Positions 39,300 through 48,565 of a stretch of 64,000 nt of DNA are shown here, one piece after another. The translations under genes and the position numbers were made by a program. The notes beneath the pieces are model-generated. The model made no database searches and had not been told where the DNA came from. It worked only from the letters and a program-made list of their open reading frames with translations. The DNA comes from Sphingomonas aerophila (GTDB taxonomy: Bacteria > Pseudomonadota > Alphaproteobacteria > Sphingomonadales > Sphingomonadaceae): the NCBI RefSeq assembly GCF_014199305.1, contig NZ_JACIJK010000010.1, positions 124,001-188,000 of the forward strand, in the 5' to 3' direction. Each line of letters begins with the position of its first letter. The stretch's first letter is position 1.

Positions 39300-40787
39300 T
39301 CAACCAAACGCCCGGCGCATCAGGTCGGTGGTGGACGGGTCGAAGTCACCGCCGCCCTTTTCCGCCGCCTTCGCCATTTCCTTGCCGAGTTCGACCCCGA
39401 ACTGGTCAAAGGAGTTGATGCCGAGCAGCGTGCCCGACACGAACACGCGATGCTCGTAGAACGCGATCAGCGCGCCGAGCGTGCGCGCGTCGAGGTCGTC
39501 GAGCAGCAGCGTCGATGACGGTCGATCGCCCGAATAGGAGCGGGCAGGGTCATCGACCTGCTTGCCCTTCATCAGCGCAGCCCCTTGCGCAAAGGCATTG
39601 TTGAGGAGGGCGCGGTGATGCACCTCGGGCAGCGTGTCGCCGGGCTCGATCACCGCGACGAACTCGACCGGCACCAGATGGGTGCCTTGGTGCAGAAGCT
39701 GGAACACGGCGTGCTGCGCGTCGGTGCCGACGCCGCCCCAGGTAATCGGTGACGTGGGCCGGCCGACCGGCTGGCCATCAACGGTCACGCCCTTGCCATT
39801 GGACTCCATCTCCAACTGCTGAAGATAGCTCGGCAGCAGCTTCAGCCGTTCGTCATAGGCGAAGGTCGCGCGCGTCTCCGCGTGACGGTTCTGGGTATAA
39901 TAAAGGTCGGCAAAAGCGGCGAGGGCGGGCGCGTTTTCGTGCAGCGCAGCCAGCCGGAAATGGCGGTCCATCTCCGCCGCGCCTTCCAGCAGTTGTTCGA
40001 ACTGGTCCCAGCCGAGCGCGATCGCGGCCGGAAAGCCGATCGACGACCATAGCGAATAACGTCCGCCCACGCCCTCGCTGAACGGCAGCACTCGGGTTTC
40101 GTCCACGCCCCATTCGATCGCCTTCTCGGGCGAGGCGGTCAGCGCGATGACGTGGCCGTAAGGGTCCTCCACGCCATGCTCGCTCATCCAGGCGAGCACG
40201 CTTTCGGCGTTGGTCATCGTCTCGGTCGTGGTGAAGGTCTTGGAGGCGACCACCAGCAGCGTCGCGTCAGGATCGAAGTCCGCGAACACGTCCTCCAGGG
40301 CGACCCCATCGATATTGGACACAATGGCAACGTCGTAGTGTACCTCGTCACGCCCCAGCGCATCCACGAGCAGGTCGGGGCCGAGCGCGGAGCCGCCAAT
40401 GCCGACATGCAGGATGTGGCGCACGGGGCCGAACGCATCCGCCTCGATCGCATCGATCAGCGCGCGCATCCGGGCATGGTAGCTTGCCGCGCGTGCCACG
40501 CTTTCCGGCTTGCCTTCGCCCCGCTCCGCGGTGTGCTCGACCGGGCGGTTCTCGGTCACGTTGACGTTTTCGCCGTTGAACAGCGCCTCGCGCCGACCGG
40601 CGAGGTCCTTGGCTTTTGCCAGAGCCACAAACGCGGCGATCGCGTCGGATGTCAGGTGGGTCTTGGACCAGTCGAAATGGATGCCCGCGACGTCGAGCGA
40701 CAGCTTGCCCAGCCGGTCGGGATCGTTGGCGAACAGGTCGACGAGCTTTTCATGCGGCAGCGCTTCGATCGTGGACCAATCCGACAT
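39300..40787 (-). CDS. pgi: Glucose-6-phosphate isomerase
   Basis: Interconverts glucose-6-phosphate and fructose-6-phosphate; 495 residues. IGIGGSALGPDLLVDAL-like segment (HVGIGGSALGPDLL, about 140), SKTFTTTETMTNA near 200, VGGRYSLWSSIGFPAAIALG near 260, and the C-terminal active-site Lys in GINSFDQFGVELGKEMA. The ATG at 40787 (MSDWSTIEAL) is the start. First gene of a minus-strand run pgi - DUF4174 - GH130 - gor; divergent from lepB. Confidence 0.95.
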   Translation of the reverse strand: MSDWSTIEALPHEKLVDLFANDPDRLGKLSLDVAGIHFDWSKTHLTSDAIAAFVALAKAKDLAGRREALFNGENVNVTENRPVEHTAERGEGKPESVARAASYHARMRALIDAIEADAFGPVRHILHVGIGGSALGPDLLVDALGRDEVHYDVAIVSNIDGVALEDVFADFDPDATLLVVASKTFTTTETMTNAESVLAWMSEHGVEDPYGHVIALTASPEKAIEWGVDETRVLPFSEGVGGRYSLWSSIGFPAAIALGWDQFEQLLEGAAEMDRHFRLAALHENAPALAAFADLYYTQNRHAETRATFAYDERLKLLPSYLQQLEMESNGKGVTVDGQPVGRPTSPITWGGVGTDAQHAVFQLLHQGTHLVPVEFVAVIEPGDTLPEVHHRALLNNAFAQGAALMKGKQVDDPARSYSGDRPSSTLLLDDLDARTLGALIAFYEHRVFVSGTLLGINSFDQFGVELGKEMAKAAEKGGGDFDPSTTDLMRRAFG

Positions 40788-40948
40788 GCGATATTCCCTT
40801 TCGTGCCTTGGCTGACGCCCGGTACGCCATTCATAGAAGCGCGGACCAAGCTTCGCCACTCTCCCGCCGAACGGTTGACGTGGAGCAAGGCTCCCACGCG
40901 AACACACGGATGCTTGACGGCTGCGCGCCCTTGGGCGACGCCCGCATC

Positions 40949-41740
40949 ATGGCCAAATCTACCACGCCGCGGTCGGAAACCAGCGACACGGTCCGCTTTC
41001 TGCTGAAGCTGGCATTGTTCGTTCTGATTTTCCGAACCTTCCTGCTCGCGCCTTTCTCCATTCCGTCCGAATCGATGCTGCCACGGCTGCTGATCGGTGA
41101 CTATCTGTTCGTGTCCAAGTGGAACTATGGCTATGGACGCTGGTCCCTGCCCTGGGGCTGGCCACTGCTGCCGGACATGCACTGGTCAACACCGACGCGG
41201 GGCGACGTGGTGGTGTTCCGCAGCCCCGGTCCCGACGATCATGACGTGATCAAGCGCGTGATCGGGCTGCCCGGCGACACGATCCAGGTCCGCAGCGGGC
41301 AGGTCGTGCTGAACGGCAAACCGATCCCCAAGCAGCGGATCGGCGATTTCACCGTTCCCGTATCGCCGAACTATCGCTGCGAGGCGACATATCGCGACGT
41401 GGACGCGAAGGGCGCGCCGATCTGCCGTTATGCCCAGTTCCGCGAAACGTTGCCGGGCGGGCGCAGCTATGCGGTGCTCGACCGGGGCAACTTTCCCGAC
41501 CGCGACGACACGGGGCTGTATACCGTGCCGGCCGGCAACGTCTTCCTGATGGGGGACAATCGCGACGATTCCGCCGACAGCCGCTTCCCATCCCCAGAAG
41601 GCATGGGGTACATTCCCATGGACCGGATCGAGGGGCGGGCGCTGGTCGGCTTCTTCTCCACCGACGGCTCCGCTTCGTTGCTGAAGCCCTGGACATGGGT
41701 CAGCGCGGCACGACCGGAACGGATCGGGCAAGGCTTTTGA
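40949..41740 (+). CDS. lepB: Signal peptidase I
   Basis: Inner-membrane serine protease that removes signal peptides on the periplasmic side; 263 residues. N-terminal anchor at about 17-36; nucleophile Ser42 in SIPSESMLPRLL; general base Lys102 in DVIKRVIGLPGD; box E GDNRDDSADSR near 200. The frame is open far upstream, but the ATG at 40949 gives MAKSTTP before the anchor. Its TGA overlaps the TTG start of rnc by three bases. Confidence 0.95.
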   Translation: MAKSTTPRSETSDTVRFLLKLALFVLIFRTFLLAPFSIPSESMLPRLLIGDYLFVSKWNYGYGRWSLPWGWPLLPDMHWSTPTRGDVVVFRSPGPDDHDVIKRVIGLPGDTIQVRSGQVVLNGKPIPKQRIGDFTVPVSPNYRCEATYRDVDAKGAPICRYAQFRETLPGGRSYAVLDRGNFPDRDDTGLYTVPAGNVFLMGDNRDDSADSRFPSPEGMGYIPMDRIEGRALVGFFSTDGSASLLKPWTWVSAARPERIGQGF

Positions 41741-42402
41741 CGACCCCCGCACAGGCGTGGTTGGCGAAGGTGTTCGGGCGCGCGCCCGAGTCCCCCGGGC
41801 GTTTCGAACGCGCGCTGACCCATTCAAGCCATGAAGGGCCCGATTACGAACGCCTAGAATTCCTGGGGGACCGGGTGCTGGGGCTGTGCATGGCGCAATG
41901 GTTGTTCGAAGAGTTCCCCGACGAAAGCGAAGGGGAATTGTCCAAACGGCTGAACGTGCTGGTCACCGGCGCGACCTGTGCCGAAGTGGCGCGGGAGATC
42001 GGAGCGCAGGCACACCTCCGGCTCGGCAAGCAGGCCCGCGACGACGGCGCGGGCGACAGTGACAACGTTCTGGGCGACGTGATGGAAGCGCTGATCGGCG
42101 CCTGGTACCTGGAGGCGGGGCTGGCCGGCGCGGACGAGTTCGTTCGCCGGGTCTGGGATGGGCGGCTCCACGCGGACCTGCGCGCGCCGCAGCATCCGAA
42201 ATCCGCGTTGCAGGAATGGACGGCGGCCAAGGGACGCAAGCCGCCTGTATATGAAATCATCGATCGCTCGGGTCCGCAGCACGCGCCGCGTTTCACGGTA
42301 AGGGTAACTGTGGGCCGTCTCGCCAACGCGACGGCGACGGGCGCAAGCAAGCAAGAGGCCGAAACCGCGGCGGCGGCAGCGTTGCTTGATCGAGTGCGTT
42401 GA
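41737..42402 (+). CDS. rnc: Ribonuclease III
   Basis: Double-strand-specific endoribonuclease for rRNA and mRNA processing; 221 residues. The signature ERLEFLGDRVL at 38-48 carries the metal ligands Glu41 and Asp45; DVMEALIGAWYLEAG holds the second acidic pair; the dsRNA-binding domain fills the last 70 residues (PKSALQEWTAAKG ... GASKQEAETAAAAALL). The TTG at 41737 overlaps the lepB stop (TTGA), indicating coupling. Confidence 0.95.
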   Translation: MTTPAQAWLAKVFGRAPESPGRFERALTHSSHEGPDYERLEFLGDRVLGLCMAQWLFEEFPDESEGELSKRLNVLVTGATCAEVAREIGAQAHLRLGKQARDDGAGDSDNVLGDVMEALIGAWYLEAGLAGADEFVRRVWDGRLHADLRAPQHPKSALQEWTAAKGRKPPVYEIIDRSGPQHAPRFTVRVTVGRLANATATGASKQEAETAAAAALLDRVR

Positions 42403-42435
42403 AGGTTCGGTCGCGCCCGGGCGCGGCATGAGGAG

Positions 42436-43338
42436 ATGCAAGTGAACAACACGCGATGCGGCCTGGTCGCGGTGGTCGGCGCCCCTAATGCGGGCAAGTC
42501 GACGCTGGTCAATCAGCTGGTCGGACAGAAGGTCGCGATCGTCAGCCCCAAGGCGCATACGACGCGGACCCGGTTGCTGGGCGTCGCCATTCAGGATGAC
42601 GTGCAGCTGCTGCTGGTCGACACGCCCGGCATATTCGAGCCCAAGCGACGCCTGGACCGCGCCATGGTGGCCGCGGCGTGGAGCGGCGCAGAGGGTGCAG
42701 ACCTGCTGATGCTGGTCGTCGATGGCAAGGGCGGCGTGGGTGAAAAGGTCACCCGAATTATCGAGGCGCTGAAGGACCGGCCCGAGCCCAAATACCTGGT
42801 GCTGAACAAGGTCGACATCGCCGACAAGGCGAAGCTGCTGGTTCATGCCGAGCGTTTGAACGGGTTGGCAACCTTTGCCGATACCTGGTTCGTGTCGGCG
42901 GAGACCGGCGACGGCGTCCCCGAGTTGAAAAACGCGCTCGCCGCCGCAATGCCGTCGGGGCCGTGGCATTACCCTGAGGATCAGGTGTCCGACGCGTCCG
43001 AGCGCGCGCTGGCCGCCGAGGTAACGCGTGAGCAGCTCTTCCTGCAGCTTCATGCCGAGCTGCCCTATGCCAGCGCCATCGAGACCGAGTCCTTCCAGGA
43101 GCGCGAGGACGGATCGGTCGAGATCCATCAGCAGATCATGGTCGAGCGCCCGACTCAGCGTGCAATCGTGCTGGGCAAGGGCGGCGTACGTATCCGGGAG
43201 ATTGGTGCGCGGGCGCGGGCGCAACTCTCTTCGCTGCTGGAGCGGCCGGTTCACCTGTACTTGCACGTCAAGGTCCGGCCCGGTTGGGACGAAGACCGCG
43301 AGGTATATCGCGACATCGGCCTCGACTGGGTGGACTGA
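42436..43338 (+). CDS. era: GTPase Era
   Basis: Ribosome-assembly GTPase binding the 3' end of 16S rRNA; 300 residues. G1 GAPNAGKST (about 15-23), G2 TTRTRLLG, G3 DTPG, G4 NKVD, and a C-terminal KH domain (FLQLHAELPYASAIETE ... VLGKGGVRIREIGARARAQL). Completes the canonical lepB-rnc-era order; recO, which often follows, is replaced here by a VOC gene. Confidence 0.96.
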   Translation: MQVNNTRCGLVAVVGAPNAGKSTLVNQLVGQKVAIVSPKAHTTRTRLLGVAIQDDVQLLLVDTPGIFEPKRRLDRAMVAAAWSGAEGADLLMLVVDGKGGVGEKVTRIIEALKDRPEPKYLVLNKVDIADKAKLLVHAERLNGLATFADTWFVSAETGDGVPELKNALAAAMPSGPWHYPEDQVSDASERALAAEVTREQLFLQLHAELPYASAIETESFQEREDGSVEIHQQIMVERPTQRAIVLGKGGVRIREIGARARAQLSSLLERPVHLYLHVKVRPGWDEDREVYRDIGLDWVD

Positions 43339-43339
43339 G

Positions 43340-43720
43340 ATGCTGGCTGGCATCCACCATGTTGCGGTGATCTGTTCAGACTACGCTCGCTCGCGACGCT
43401 TCTATGCCGAGGTGCTGGCGCTGCCGGTTATCCGCGAAGTGTATCGCGAAGAGCGCAGCTCATGGAAATGCGACCTCGACGCCGGCAATGCGCAGATCGA
43501 GCTGTTTTCATTTCCCGACCCGCCGCCTCGGCCGAGCCGGCCCGAGGCACAGGGGTTGCGGCATCTGGCCTTTGTCGTGGACGATCTGGACGGGGCTGTC
43601 CGGCGCCTGACCGGCCTGGGCGTCGATTGCGAGGAGGTGCGGGTCGATCCCTATACCGATCGCCGCTTCACCTTCTTCGCCGACCCAGACGGTCTGCCGC
43701 TGGAACTGTACGAGGCATAG
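43340..43720 (+). CDS. VOC family protein (YaeR-like)
   Basis: 126-residue glyoxalase-fold protein. First metal His in GIHHVAVICSDYARSRRFYAEVL (about 4-26), then LRHLAFVVDDLDGAVRRL with a second His, and a terminal Glu in FFADPDGLPLELYEA. Similar to YaeR/SMU1112c proteins, whose substrate is unknown. The ATG begins one base after the era stop, so it belongs to that operon. Confidence 0.88.
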   Translation: MLAGIHHVAVICSDYARSRRFYAEVLALPVIREVYREERSSWKCDLDAGNAQIELFSFPDPPPRPSRPEAQGLRHLAFVVDDLDGAVRRLTGLGVDCEEVRVDPYTDRRFTFFADPDGLPLELYEA

Positions 43721-43776
43721 AACCGGGAGCGGGCGCCAGGCGTTGTTGAGGCGAGACGTCAGCAAGGACACACCCC

Positions 43777-44172
43777 ATGACCCGTCTGTTCATCATCCCC
43801 GTGCTGCTCGCCGTCGCCGCGCCCGCGGTTGCGCAGGAAACCGCTCCGCCCGCGAGCGGTGGCCTAGGCGGGCTTGGCGGACTGCTCGGCGGTGCGTTGC
43901 CTAGTGTAGGCAAGGTCGGCGCCGGCAACGCGGCCGGCGTGATCGGTTATTGCATCAAGAACAACTACCTGTCGCAAGCGAACGCCGGATCAGTGTTGTC
44001 GCGGCTGACAGGTCGGCAGGCTGTAACGACGTCGCCGGGCTATACGGCGGGTCAGTCGGGCGTGCTGCAGGCGGGCGAGCAGGCGTTGCCCTTGGCTGAC
44101 CTGAAAGGGCAGGTGCGTACCAAGCTGTGCAATCTGGTGCTGAAGCGCGGCGCTTCGTTCCTGGGCCGCTGA
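43777..44172 (+). CDS. DUF2501 (YjjA-like) secreted protein
   Basis: 131 residues: signal peptide ending at AVAQ (about residue 20), Gly/Leu-rich GGLGGLGGLLGGALPSVG, then GNAAGVIGYCIKNNYL and VRTKLCNLVLKRGASFLG, whose two Cys may pair. This matches the DUF2501 family, function unknown, likely periplasmic. A hairpin follows before the convergent catalase gene. Confidence 0.85.
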   Translation: MTRLFIIPVLLAVAAPAVAQETAPPASGGLGGLGGLLGGALPSVGKVGAGNAAGVIGYCIKNNYLSQANAGSVLSRLTGRQAVTTSPGYTAGQSGVLQAGEQALPLADLKGQVRTKLCNLVLKRGASFLGR

Positions 44173-44193
44173 TCGCGCCGTCGAGGTGATGAT

Positions 44194-44219
44194 AGCGGGG
44201 CCGGCAAGCCGACCCCGCT
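44194..44219. terminator. Hairpin between DUF2501 gene and Mn-catalase gene
   Basis: AGCGGGG ... CCCCGCT with an inner CGG-CAAG-CCG extension gives about ten pairs around one mismatch. It lies between convergent stops at 44172 and 44226, so it can serve both genes. Confidence 0.6.
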
Positions 44220-44225
44220 GCTCGA

Positions 44226-45110
44226 TTACCGGTTCGAGTCGAGCGTTTGTGGCGCTTCCCCGATCTGAGCGGCCTGGGCGCCGGATTCCGGACGGGCCGC
44301 ACCCAGCACGGGTTCTTCGCCAAGCGGCTTGTTTTGGAAAACCGTGAACTCGCCGCGTCCATCGATGCTCGGACCGTTGGTCCAGCGTCCCTCGGGCACG
44401 GAGCCGTCCGCTGCCGTCGCGTAGAAGTTGTAGTTGTTCTCGTTGTCTTCCTGCGACTGCGGGAAGCTGTTCGGGATCGGCAGGTTGCCGGTCTCCGCGC
44501 CCAACTCCTCGATCACTGCCAGCCACTGCTGCTGGTGCATCGTGTCGCGTGCGATCATGTAGTGAAGCATCTTCTTCATGCCCTCGTCATGGGCCATGTT
44601 GAACAAGCGTACCGCCAGCACGCGTCCGGTGCTTTCCGCGGCGACATTACAGTACATGTCAGCGGCGACATTGCCGCTGGCGTAGATGTGGCTCATGTTG
44701 AAGGGCACGCCGTCCGAGTCCATCGGCATCGCTGCCATGCCGGCGGAAAGCAGGTTCTTGTGGATCACACCCTCGATCTGATGGCGGGGGTTCTCGCCGC
44801 CCATTACAGCGCCGACGATCGAGTCCTTGACGCCTTCCTCCTGTAAATGGCTCGGCGCCTTCTCCAGGTTCAGCGCGACTGCCGTCGCCAGCATCTCGAT
44901 ATGGCCGATCTCTTCCGTCGCGGTGTGGAGCAGCATGTCGCGATACTTGGTCGTCGGTGCGCGATTACCCCAGGCCTGGAAGAAATACTGCATGCAAACC
45001 CGGATCTCACCCTCGACCCCGCCAATCGCCTGCTGGAGCGCGCGCGCGAACGCGGGATCGGGCTCCGACACGGTCACGGGGTACTGAAGGCGCTTGTCAT
45101 GATAATACAT
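44226..45110 (-). CDS. Manganese catalase family protein
   Basis: Non-haem catalase breaking down hydrogen peroxide; 294 residues, four-helix bundle. Dinuclear Mn ligands are visible as Glu in GGVEGEIRVCMQYFFQAW (about 33-38), Glu/His in TATEEIGHIEML (about 65-73), Glu in AAESTGRVLAVRLF (about 155) and His in ARDTMHQQQW (about 188). The C-terminal tail of about 70 residues is polar and Pro/Gly-rich. GGGAGAA precedes the ATG. Probably stress-induced, but I see no clear stress-sigma promoter in the 170 bases upstream. Confidence 0.94.
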   Translation of the reverse strand: MYYHDKRLQYPVTVSEPDPAFARALQQAIGGVEGEIRVCMQYFFQAWGNRAPTTKYRDMLLHTATEEIGHIEMLATAVALNLEKAPSHLQEEGVKDSIVGAVMGGENPRHQIEGVIHKNLLSAGMAAMPMDSDGVPFNMSHIYASGNVAADMYCNVAAESTGRVLAVRLFNMAHDEGMKKMLHYMIARDTMHQQQWLAVIEELGAETGNLPIPNSFPQSQEDNENNYNFYATAADGSVPEGRWTNGPSIDGRGEFTVFQNKPLGEEPVLGAARPESGAQAAQIGEAPQTLDSNR

Positions 45111-45283
45111 GGTGTTCTCCCGGAATCATGGCGCACGTGGACGTGTTGTCCCGCGCTGTGACCTGAACACCTGGCCAGCGATCCAGTTTATTGCGACAGC
45201 GTATCTATCGTAATCTGTGACGCTACTAGTGGGGCCGGGGAGATCGTATGGAGATACTAGGCCCAATTACTTCAGCACTCGTG

Positions 45284-45997
45284 CTAATCTGCATCAATGA
45301 CACCGATCAACTGCGCAACCCAGTCCGGTACCAGCTCCGTTGCCGGGCCATAGCGTCGGTCGGCAAACCAGTCGCTTCCCGCGGAGGGTTCCAGATTAAG
45401 CTCCAGCGTATCGGCGCCATGGTAGCGTGCGATCTGGACGAAGCCCGCCGCCGGATAGACCGCGCCCGATGTGCCGATCGACACGAACAGGTCGGCACGT
45501 GCAAGCGCGGCCTCGATCTCCTCCATCCCATAGGGGATTTCGCCGAAGAAGACGATGTCGGGCCGCAGCGCCGGCGCCTTGCACGCAGGGCAGATGGTGC
45601 CGGGCGGCAGGTCGCCCGACCAATTGCGACGCTCCCAGCAGTTTGCGCATAAAGCGCTGTTGAGCTGGCCATGGATGTGGTGAAGCCGCCGCAATCCGGC
45701 GCGCTCGTGCAGATCGTCGACGTTCTGCGTCACCACGAGCAGCTCGCCTGGCCAGGCTGCGTCAAGCCGCGCCAACGCCCGATGCGCCGCGTTGGGCTGC
45801 ACGGCCGCCAGCGCTTCCCGGCGCGCATCGTAGAAGCGGTGAACGAGATCGGGATCGGCCGCCAGCGCCTCCGGGGTGCAAACGTCCTCGACCCGGTGCC
45901 CTTCCCAAAGGCCGCCTGGACCGCGAAACGTGGCAAGGCCCGACTCCGCGGAGGTGCCCGCGCCGGTCAGGACAACGATGGTGCCGGCGTGAGGCAT
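45284..45997 (-). CDS. cobB: NAD-dependent protein deacylase (sirtuin, CobB type)
   Basis: Removes acyl groups from lysines using NAD; 237 residues. VLTGAGTSAESGLATFRG (about 9-26), TQNVDDLHERAG (about 98-109), catalytic His in HHIHGQLN, zinc cysteines CANC ... CPAC (about 125-150), GTSGAVYPAAGF and LELNLEP. RFYDARREA keeps the Tyr-x-x-Arg pair that in CobB and SIRT5 recognises succinyl-lysine. Standalone minus-strand gene. Confidence 0.94.
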   Translation of the reverse strand: MPHAGTIVVLTGAGTSAESGLATFRGPGGLWEGHRVEDVCTPEALAADPDLVHRFYDARREALAAVQPNAAHRALARLDAAWPGELLVVTQNVDDLHERAGLRRLHHIHGQLNSALCANCWERRNWSGDLPPGTICPACKAPALRPDIVFFGEIPYGMEEIEAALARADLFVSIGTSGAVYPAAGFVQIARYHGADTLELNLEPSAGSDWFADRRYGPATELVPDWVAQLIGVIDAD

Positions 45998-46067
45998 GGC
46001 TTATCGTACGTCCGTGGCCGGCATTCTCCAAGCATGGCACCCTTTCCACGGAGGTGCACGTGAGCGG

Positions 46068-46727
46068 CTAGGCGTCGCCCCCGTGCTGCTCGACCATTCT
46101 CGATGCCTTGCTCGTCGCGGCGCTGGTGTTGCTAGCCAACCGCTTCACCTCGCCCGCGACCACGGCAAAGCCGCGACCTGCCTCACCCGCGCGAGCGGCC
46201 TCGATCGCGGCGTTGAGCGCGAGCAGGTTGGTCTGCGAGGCGATGGCGGAGATTGATTTCACCACATCAGCCAGGTCGGCCACCGTCGCGCGCAGGGCCG
46301 CTTCGCGCTCGGTCACGGCGCGCTCGAGCTCAACTTTCCCGGTGACGTCGGTAGCTACCTTCAGGATGCGGTGGACCTTGTTCGACCTGAACAGCGGATT
46401 GTAGGTGGCTTGCAACCACAGCTCCGTCCCGTCACCGCGCCGGCGCGGGTACATGCCGCGGTCGAACTGCCCCGCGCGCAGCTTTGCCCAGAACGCCGCA
46501 TAGGCCTCTGACCGTCCATAAGCCTCGTCGCACAAGGTCCGATGGTGCTGCCCGACCAGCCGCGACTTGGAATAGCCCACCAGCGTCAGGAACTCGTCAT
46601 TCGCCCAGGTCACAATGCCGTCTCGGTCGAACTCCACCACCGCCTGTGACCCGCATACCGCGTCCCAGGCATCGCGGCAGTATCGGTCGCCAGGCCTGGA
46701 TGCTACGGCGTGAATCTGCTCAGTCAC
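46068..46727 (-). CDS. Short soluble PAS / methyl-accepting chemotaxis protein
   Basis: 219 residues, GTG start. PAS domain at about 25-130 ([45 protein letters not shown]) followed by a truncated MCP signalling hairpin with the conserved tip [31 protein letters not shown] (about 165-198). No transmembrane segment; the coiled coil is short and the protein ends soon after the tip. No CheA/CheW genes are in the window. Probably a cytoplasmic sensor; the output partner is unknown. Confidence 0.85.
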   Translation of the reverse strand: MTEQIHAVASRPGDRYCRDAWDAVCGSQAVVEFDRDGIVTWANDEFLTLVGYSKSRLVGQHHRTLCDEAYGRSEAYAAFWAKLRAGQFDRGMYPRRRGDGTELWLQATYNPLFRSNKVHRILKVATDVTGKVELERAVTEREAALRATVADLADVVKSISAIASQTNLLALNAAIEAARAGEAGRGFAVVAGEVKRLASNTSAATSKASRMVEQHGGDA

Positions 46728-46800
46728 CGGTCAACAGTGCACAACGCAAGGTGGAAACGCCAGCCCGGCCGGGCGGCAAGCGACTGATCTGGATTGCCTT

Positions 46801-48456
46801 TCAGGCAGGTTCCAGCAACCGGTCAGCCTGCGCACGCGCCTCGTCCGTGACGGTCGCCCCGGACAGCATGCGCGCAATTTCCTCGCGCCGCTCGTCCTCG
46901 GCGAGCGGGCGGACACCGGTGCGGGTGACGGTTCCGTCATGGGCCTTGGCGATGAGCAGGTGCCGTGCGCCACGCGCCGCGACCTGGGGCGAATGGGTTA
47001 CCACCAGCAACTGCGTTCGCGCCGCCAGCCGGGCGAGCCGGTCGCCGATGGCAGAAGCAACCGCACCGCCGACGCCACGATCGATCTCGTCAAAGATCAT
47101 GGTCGCCGCGCCCCCTTCTTCCGCAAGCGCCACCTTCAGTGCCAGGATGAAGCGTGACAGCTCGCCGCCACTCGCGATTTTCGTCAGCGGGGCAAAGGGC
47201 GCGCCGGGATTGGTCGCGATCTCGAACTCAACCCGGTCCTTGCCCGCGCCCGACCACCCATCGCGGGGCAGGGGAGCAAGCGCGGTGCGAAAGCGCGCCG
47301 CGTCCAGCTTAAGCGGGGCAAGCTCGGTGGCCACCGCTGCGTCCAGCCGTGCCGCTGCCGCACGGCGCCGCTCCGTCAGCGCGTTGGCTGCCGCGTCGAA
47401 GGTGGTGCGCGCTGCCTTTACCGTCGCTTCCAGCTTGGCAATCCCGCCTTCGCCCGCCTCCAGCCGCTCAAGTCGGCCGCGCAGCTCTTCGGTCAGGGAC
47501 GCGAGATCGTCGGGCTGGACACGATGCTTGCGGGCCATGCCGCGCAGCTCGAACAGGCGCGCTTCATCCTCTTCCAGCGCGCGTTCGTCATAGGCAAGTT
47601 CCAACCGGGCTTCGCGCAGCCTGTCCTCGGCCACCGCGCCCTCCGCCACCGCACGGTCGACAGCGGCGAGCGCGTCGGCAAGGGTAGGGTGCGCGTCGGC
47701 GATCCGCTCCAGAACGCGGCCGGCCTGGCGCAGGTGGGACAGCGCACCGCTCGACCCCTCCAGGTGATCGTCGATCGCGGCGAGCTCCGAGGCGATCTTC
47801 TCGGCGCGTTGCATGGTTCGCCGTCGGTCAGCGAGCGCTTCTTCCTCGCCCGGCTCGGGAGCGAGTTGCGTCAGCTCGGCGACGGCATGTTCCAGCCATT
47901 CGCGGTCGCGCTGCGCGGTGTCGATTTCGGCCCGCGCGGCCTCTAGGGCGGCTTCTGCGTCGCGCAGGGTCGCCCAAGCCGCCACCGTGTGGGACGGATC
48001 AACCCGCCCGAATGCGTCGAGCAGAGAACGATGCCCGCGTGGATTCAGCAACCCGCGCTCGTCATGCTGGCCATGGATCTCGACCAGGTGGCCGGCAAGC
48101 TCACGCAGCAGCGATGCGGACGCGGGCTGGTCGTTGACGAAAGCCCTGCTACCGCCATCGGCCTTCACCAGGCGCCGCACGATCAGCGGCTCGCCGGGCT
48201 CGATCTCCAGCCCATTGTCTTCGAGGACCGTGTGGACGCCCGGCGGTGCGTCGAAAGTGGCGGTCACCACGGCCTGTGGCCGGCCATGGCGCACCAGCCC
48301 GCTATCGCCGCGCCCGCCAAGGGCCAGACCGAGCGCGTCGAGGAGGATTGACTTGCCGGCGCCGGTTTCCCCGGTCAGCACGCCCAATCCGGCGCCGAAA
48401 TCAAGGTCCAGAGCCTCGATCAGCACCACATCGCGAATGGAAAGCGCGGTCAGCAT
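46801..48456 (-). CDS. recN: DNA repair protein RecN
   Basis: SMC-like ATPase acting in double-strand break repair; 551 residues. N-terminal Walker A GETGAGKSILLDALGLALGG (about 30-49), GQHDERGLLNPRGHRSLLD, a central coiled-coil region rich in Glu/Arg/Ala (about 150-350), C-terminal signature SGGELSRFILALKVAL (near 430) and Walker B TMIFDEIDRGVGG. The start at 48456 (MLTALSIRDVV) is the normal one; the frame is open to 48501. Follows bamD on the same strand. Confidence 0.95.
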   Translation of the reverse strand: MLTALSIRDVVLIEALDLDFGAGLGVLTGETGAGKSILLDALGLALGGRGDSGLVRHGRPQAVVTATFDAPPGVHTVLEDNGLEIEPGEPLIVRRLVKADGGSRAFVNDQPASASLLRELAGHLVEIHGQHDERGLLNPRGHRSLLDAFGRVDPSHTVAAWATLRDAEAALEAARAEIDTAQRDREWLEHAVAELTQLAPEPGEEEALADRRRTMQRAEKIASELAAIDDHLEGSSGALSHLRQAGRVLERIADAHPTLADALAAVDRAVAEGAVAEDRLREARLELAYDERALEEDEARLFELRGMARKHRVQPDDLASLTEELRGRLERLEAGEGGIAKLEATVKAARTTFDAAANALTERRRAAAARLDAAVATELAPLKLDAARFRTALAPLPRDGWSGAGKDRVEFEIATNPGAPFAPLTKIASGGELSRFILALKVALAEEGGAATMIFDEIDRGVGGAVASAIGDRLARLAARTQLLVVTHSPQVAARGARHLLIAKAHDGTVTRTGVRPLAEDERREEIARMLSGATVTDEARAQADRLLEPA

Positions 48457-48565
48457 CGCGCCGGCATATAGGCGTTCGTCGCAGGAACGAAACAGGGACA
48501 TTGCGCGCGAGGGCAGATCACTCTGCCTCGCGTCGCTTTGCTGCTACCCGCGGACCGCAATCCGG

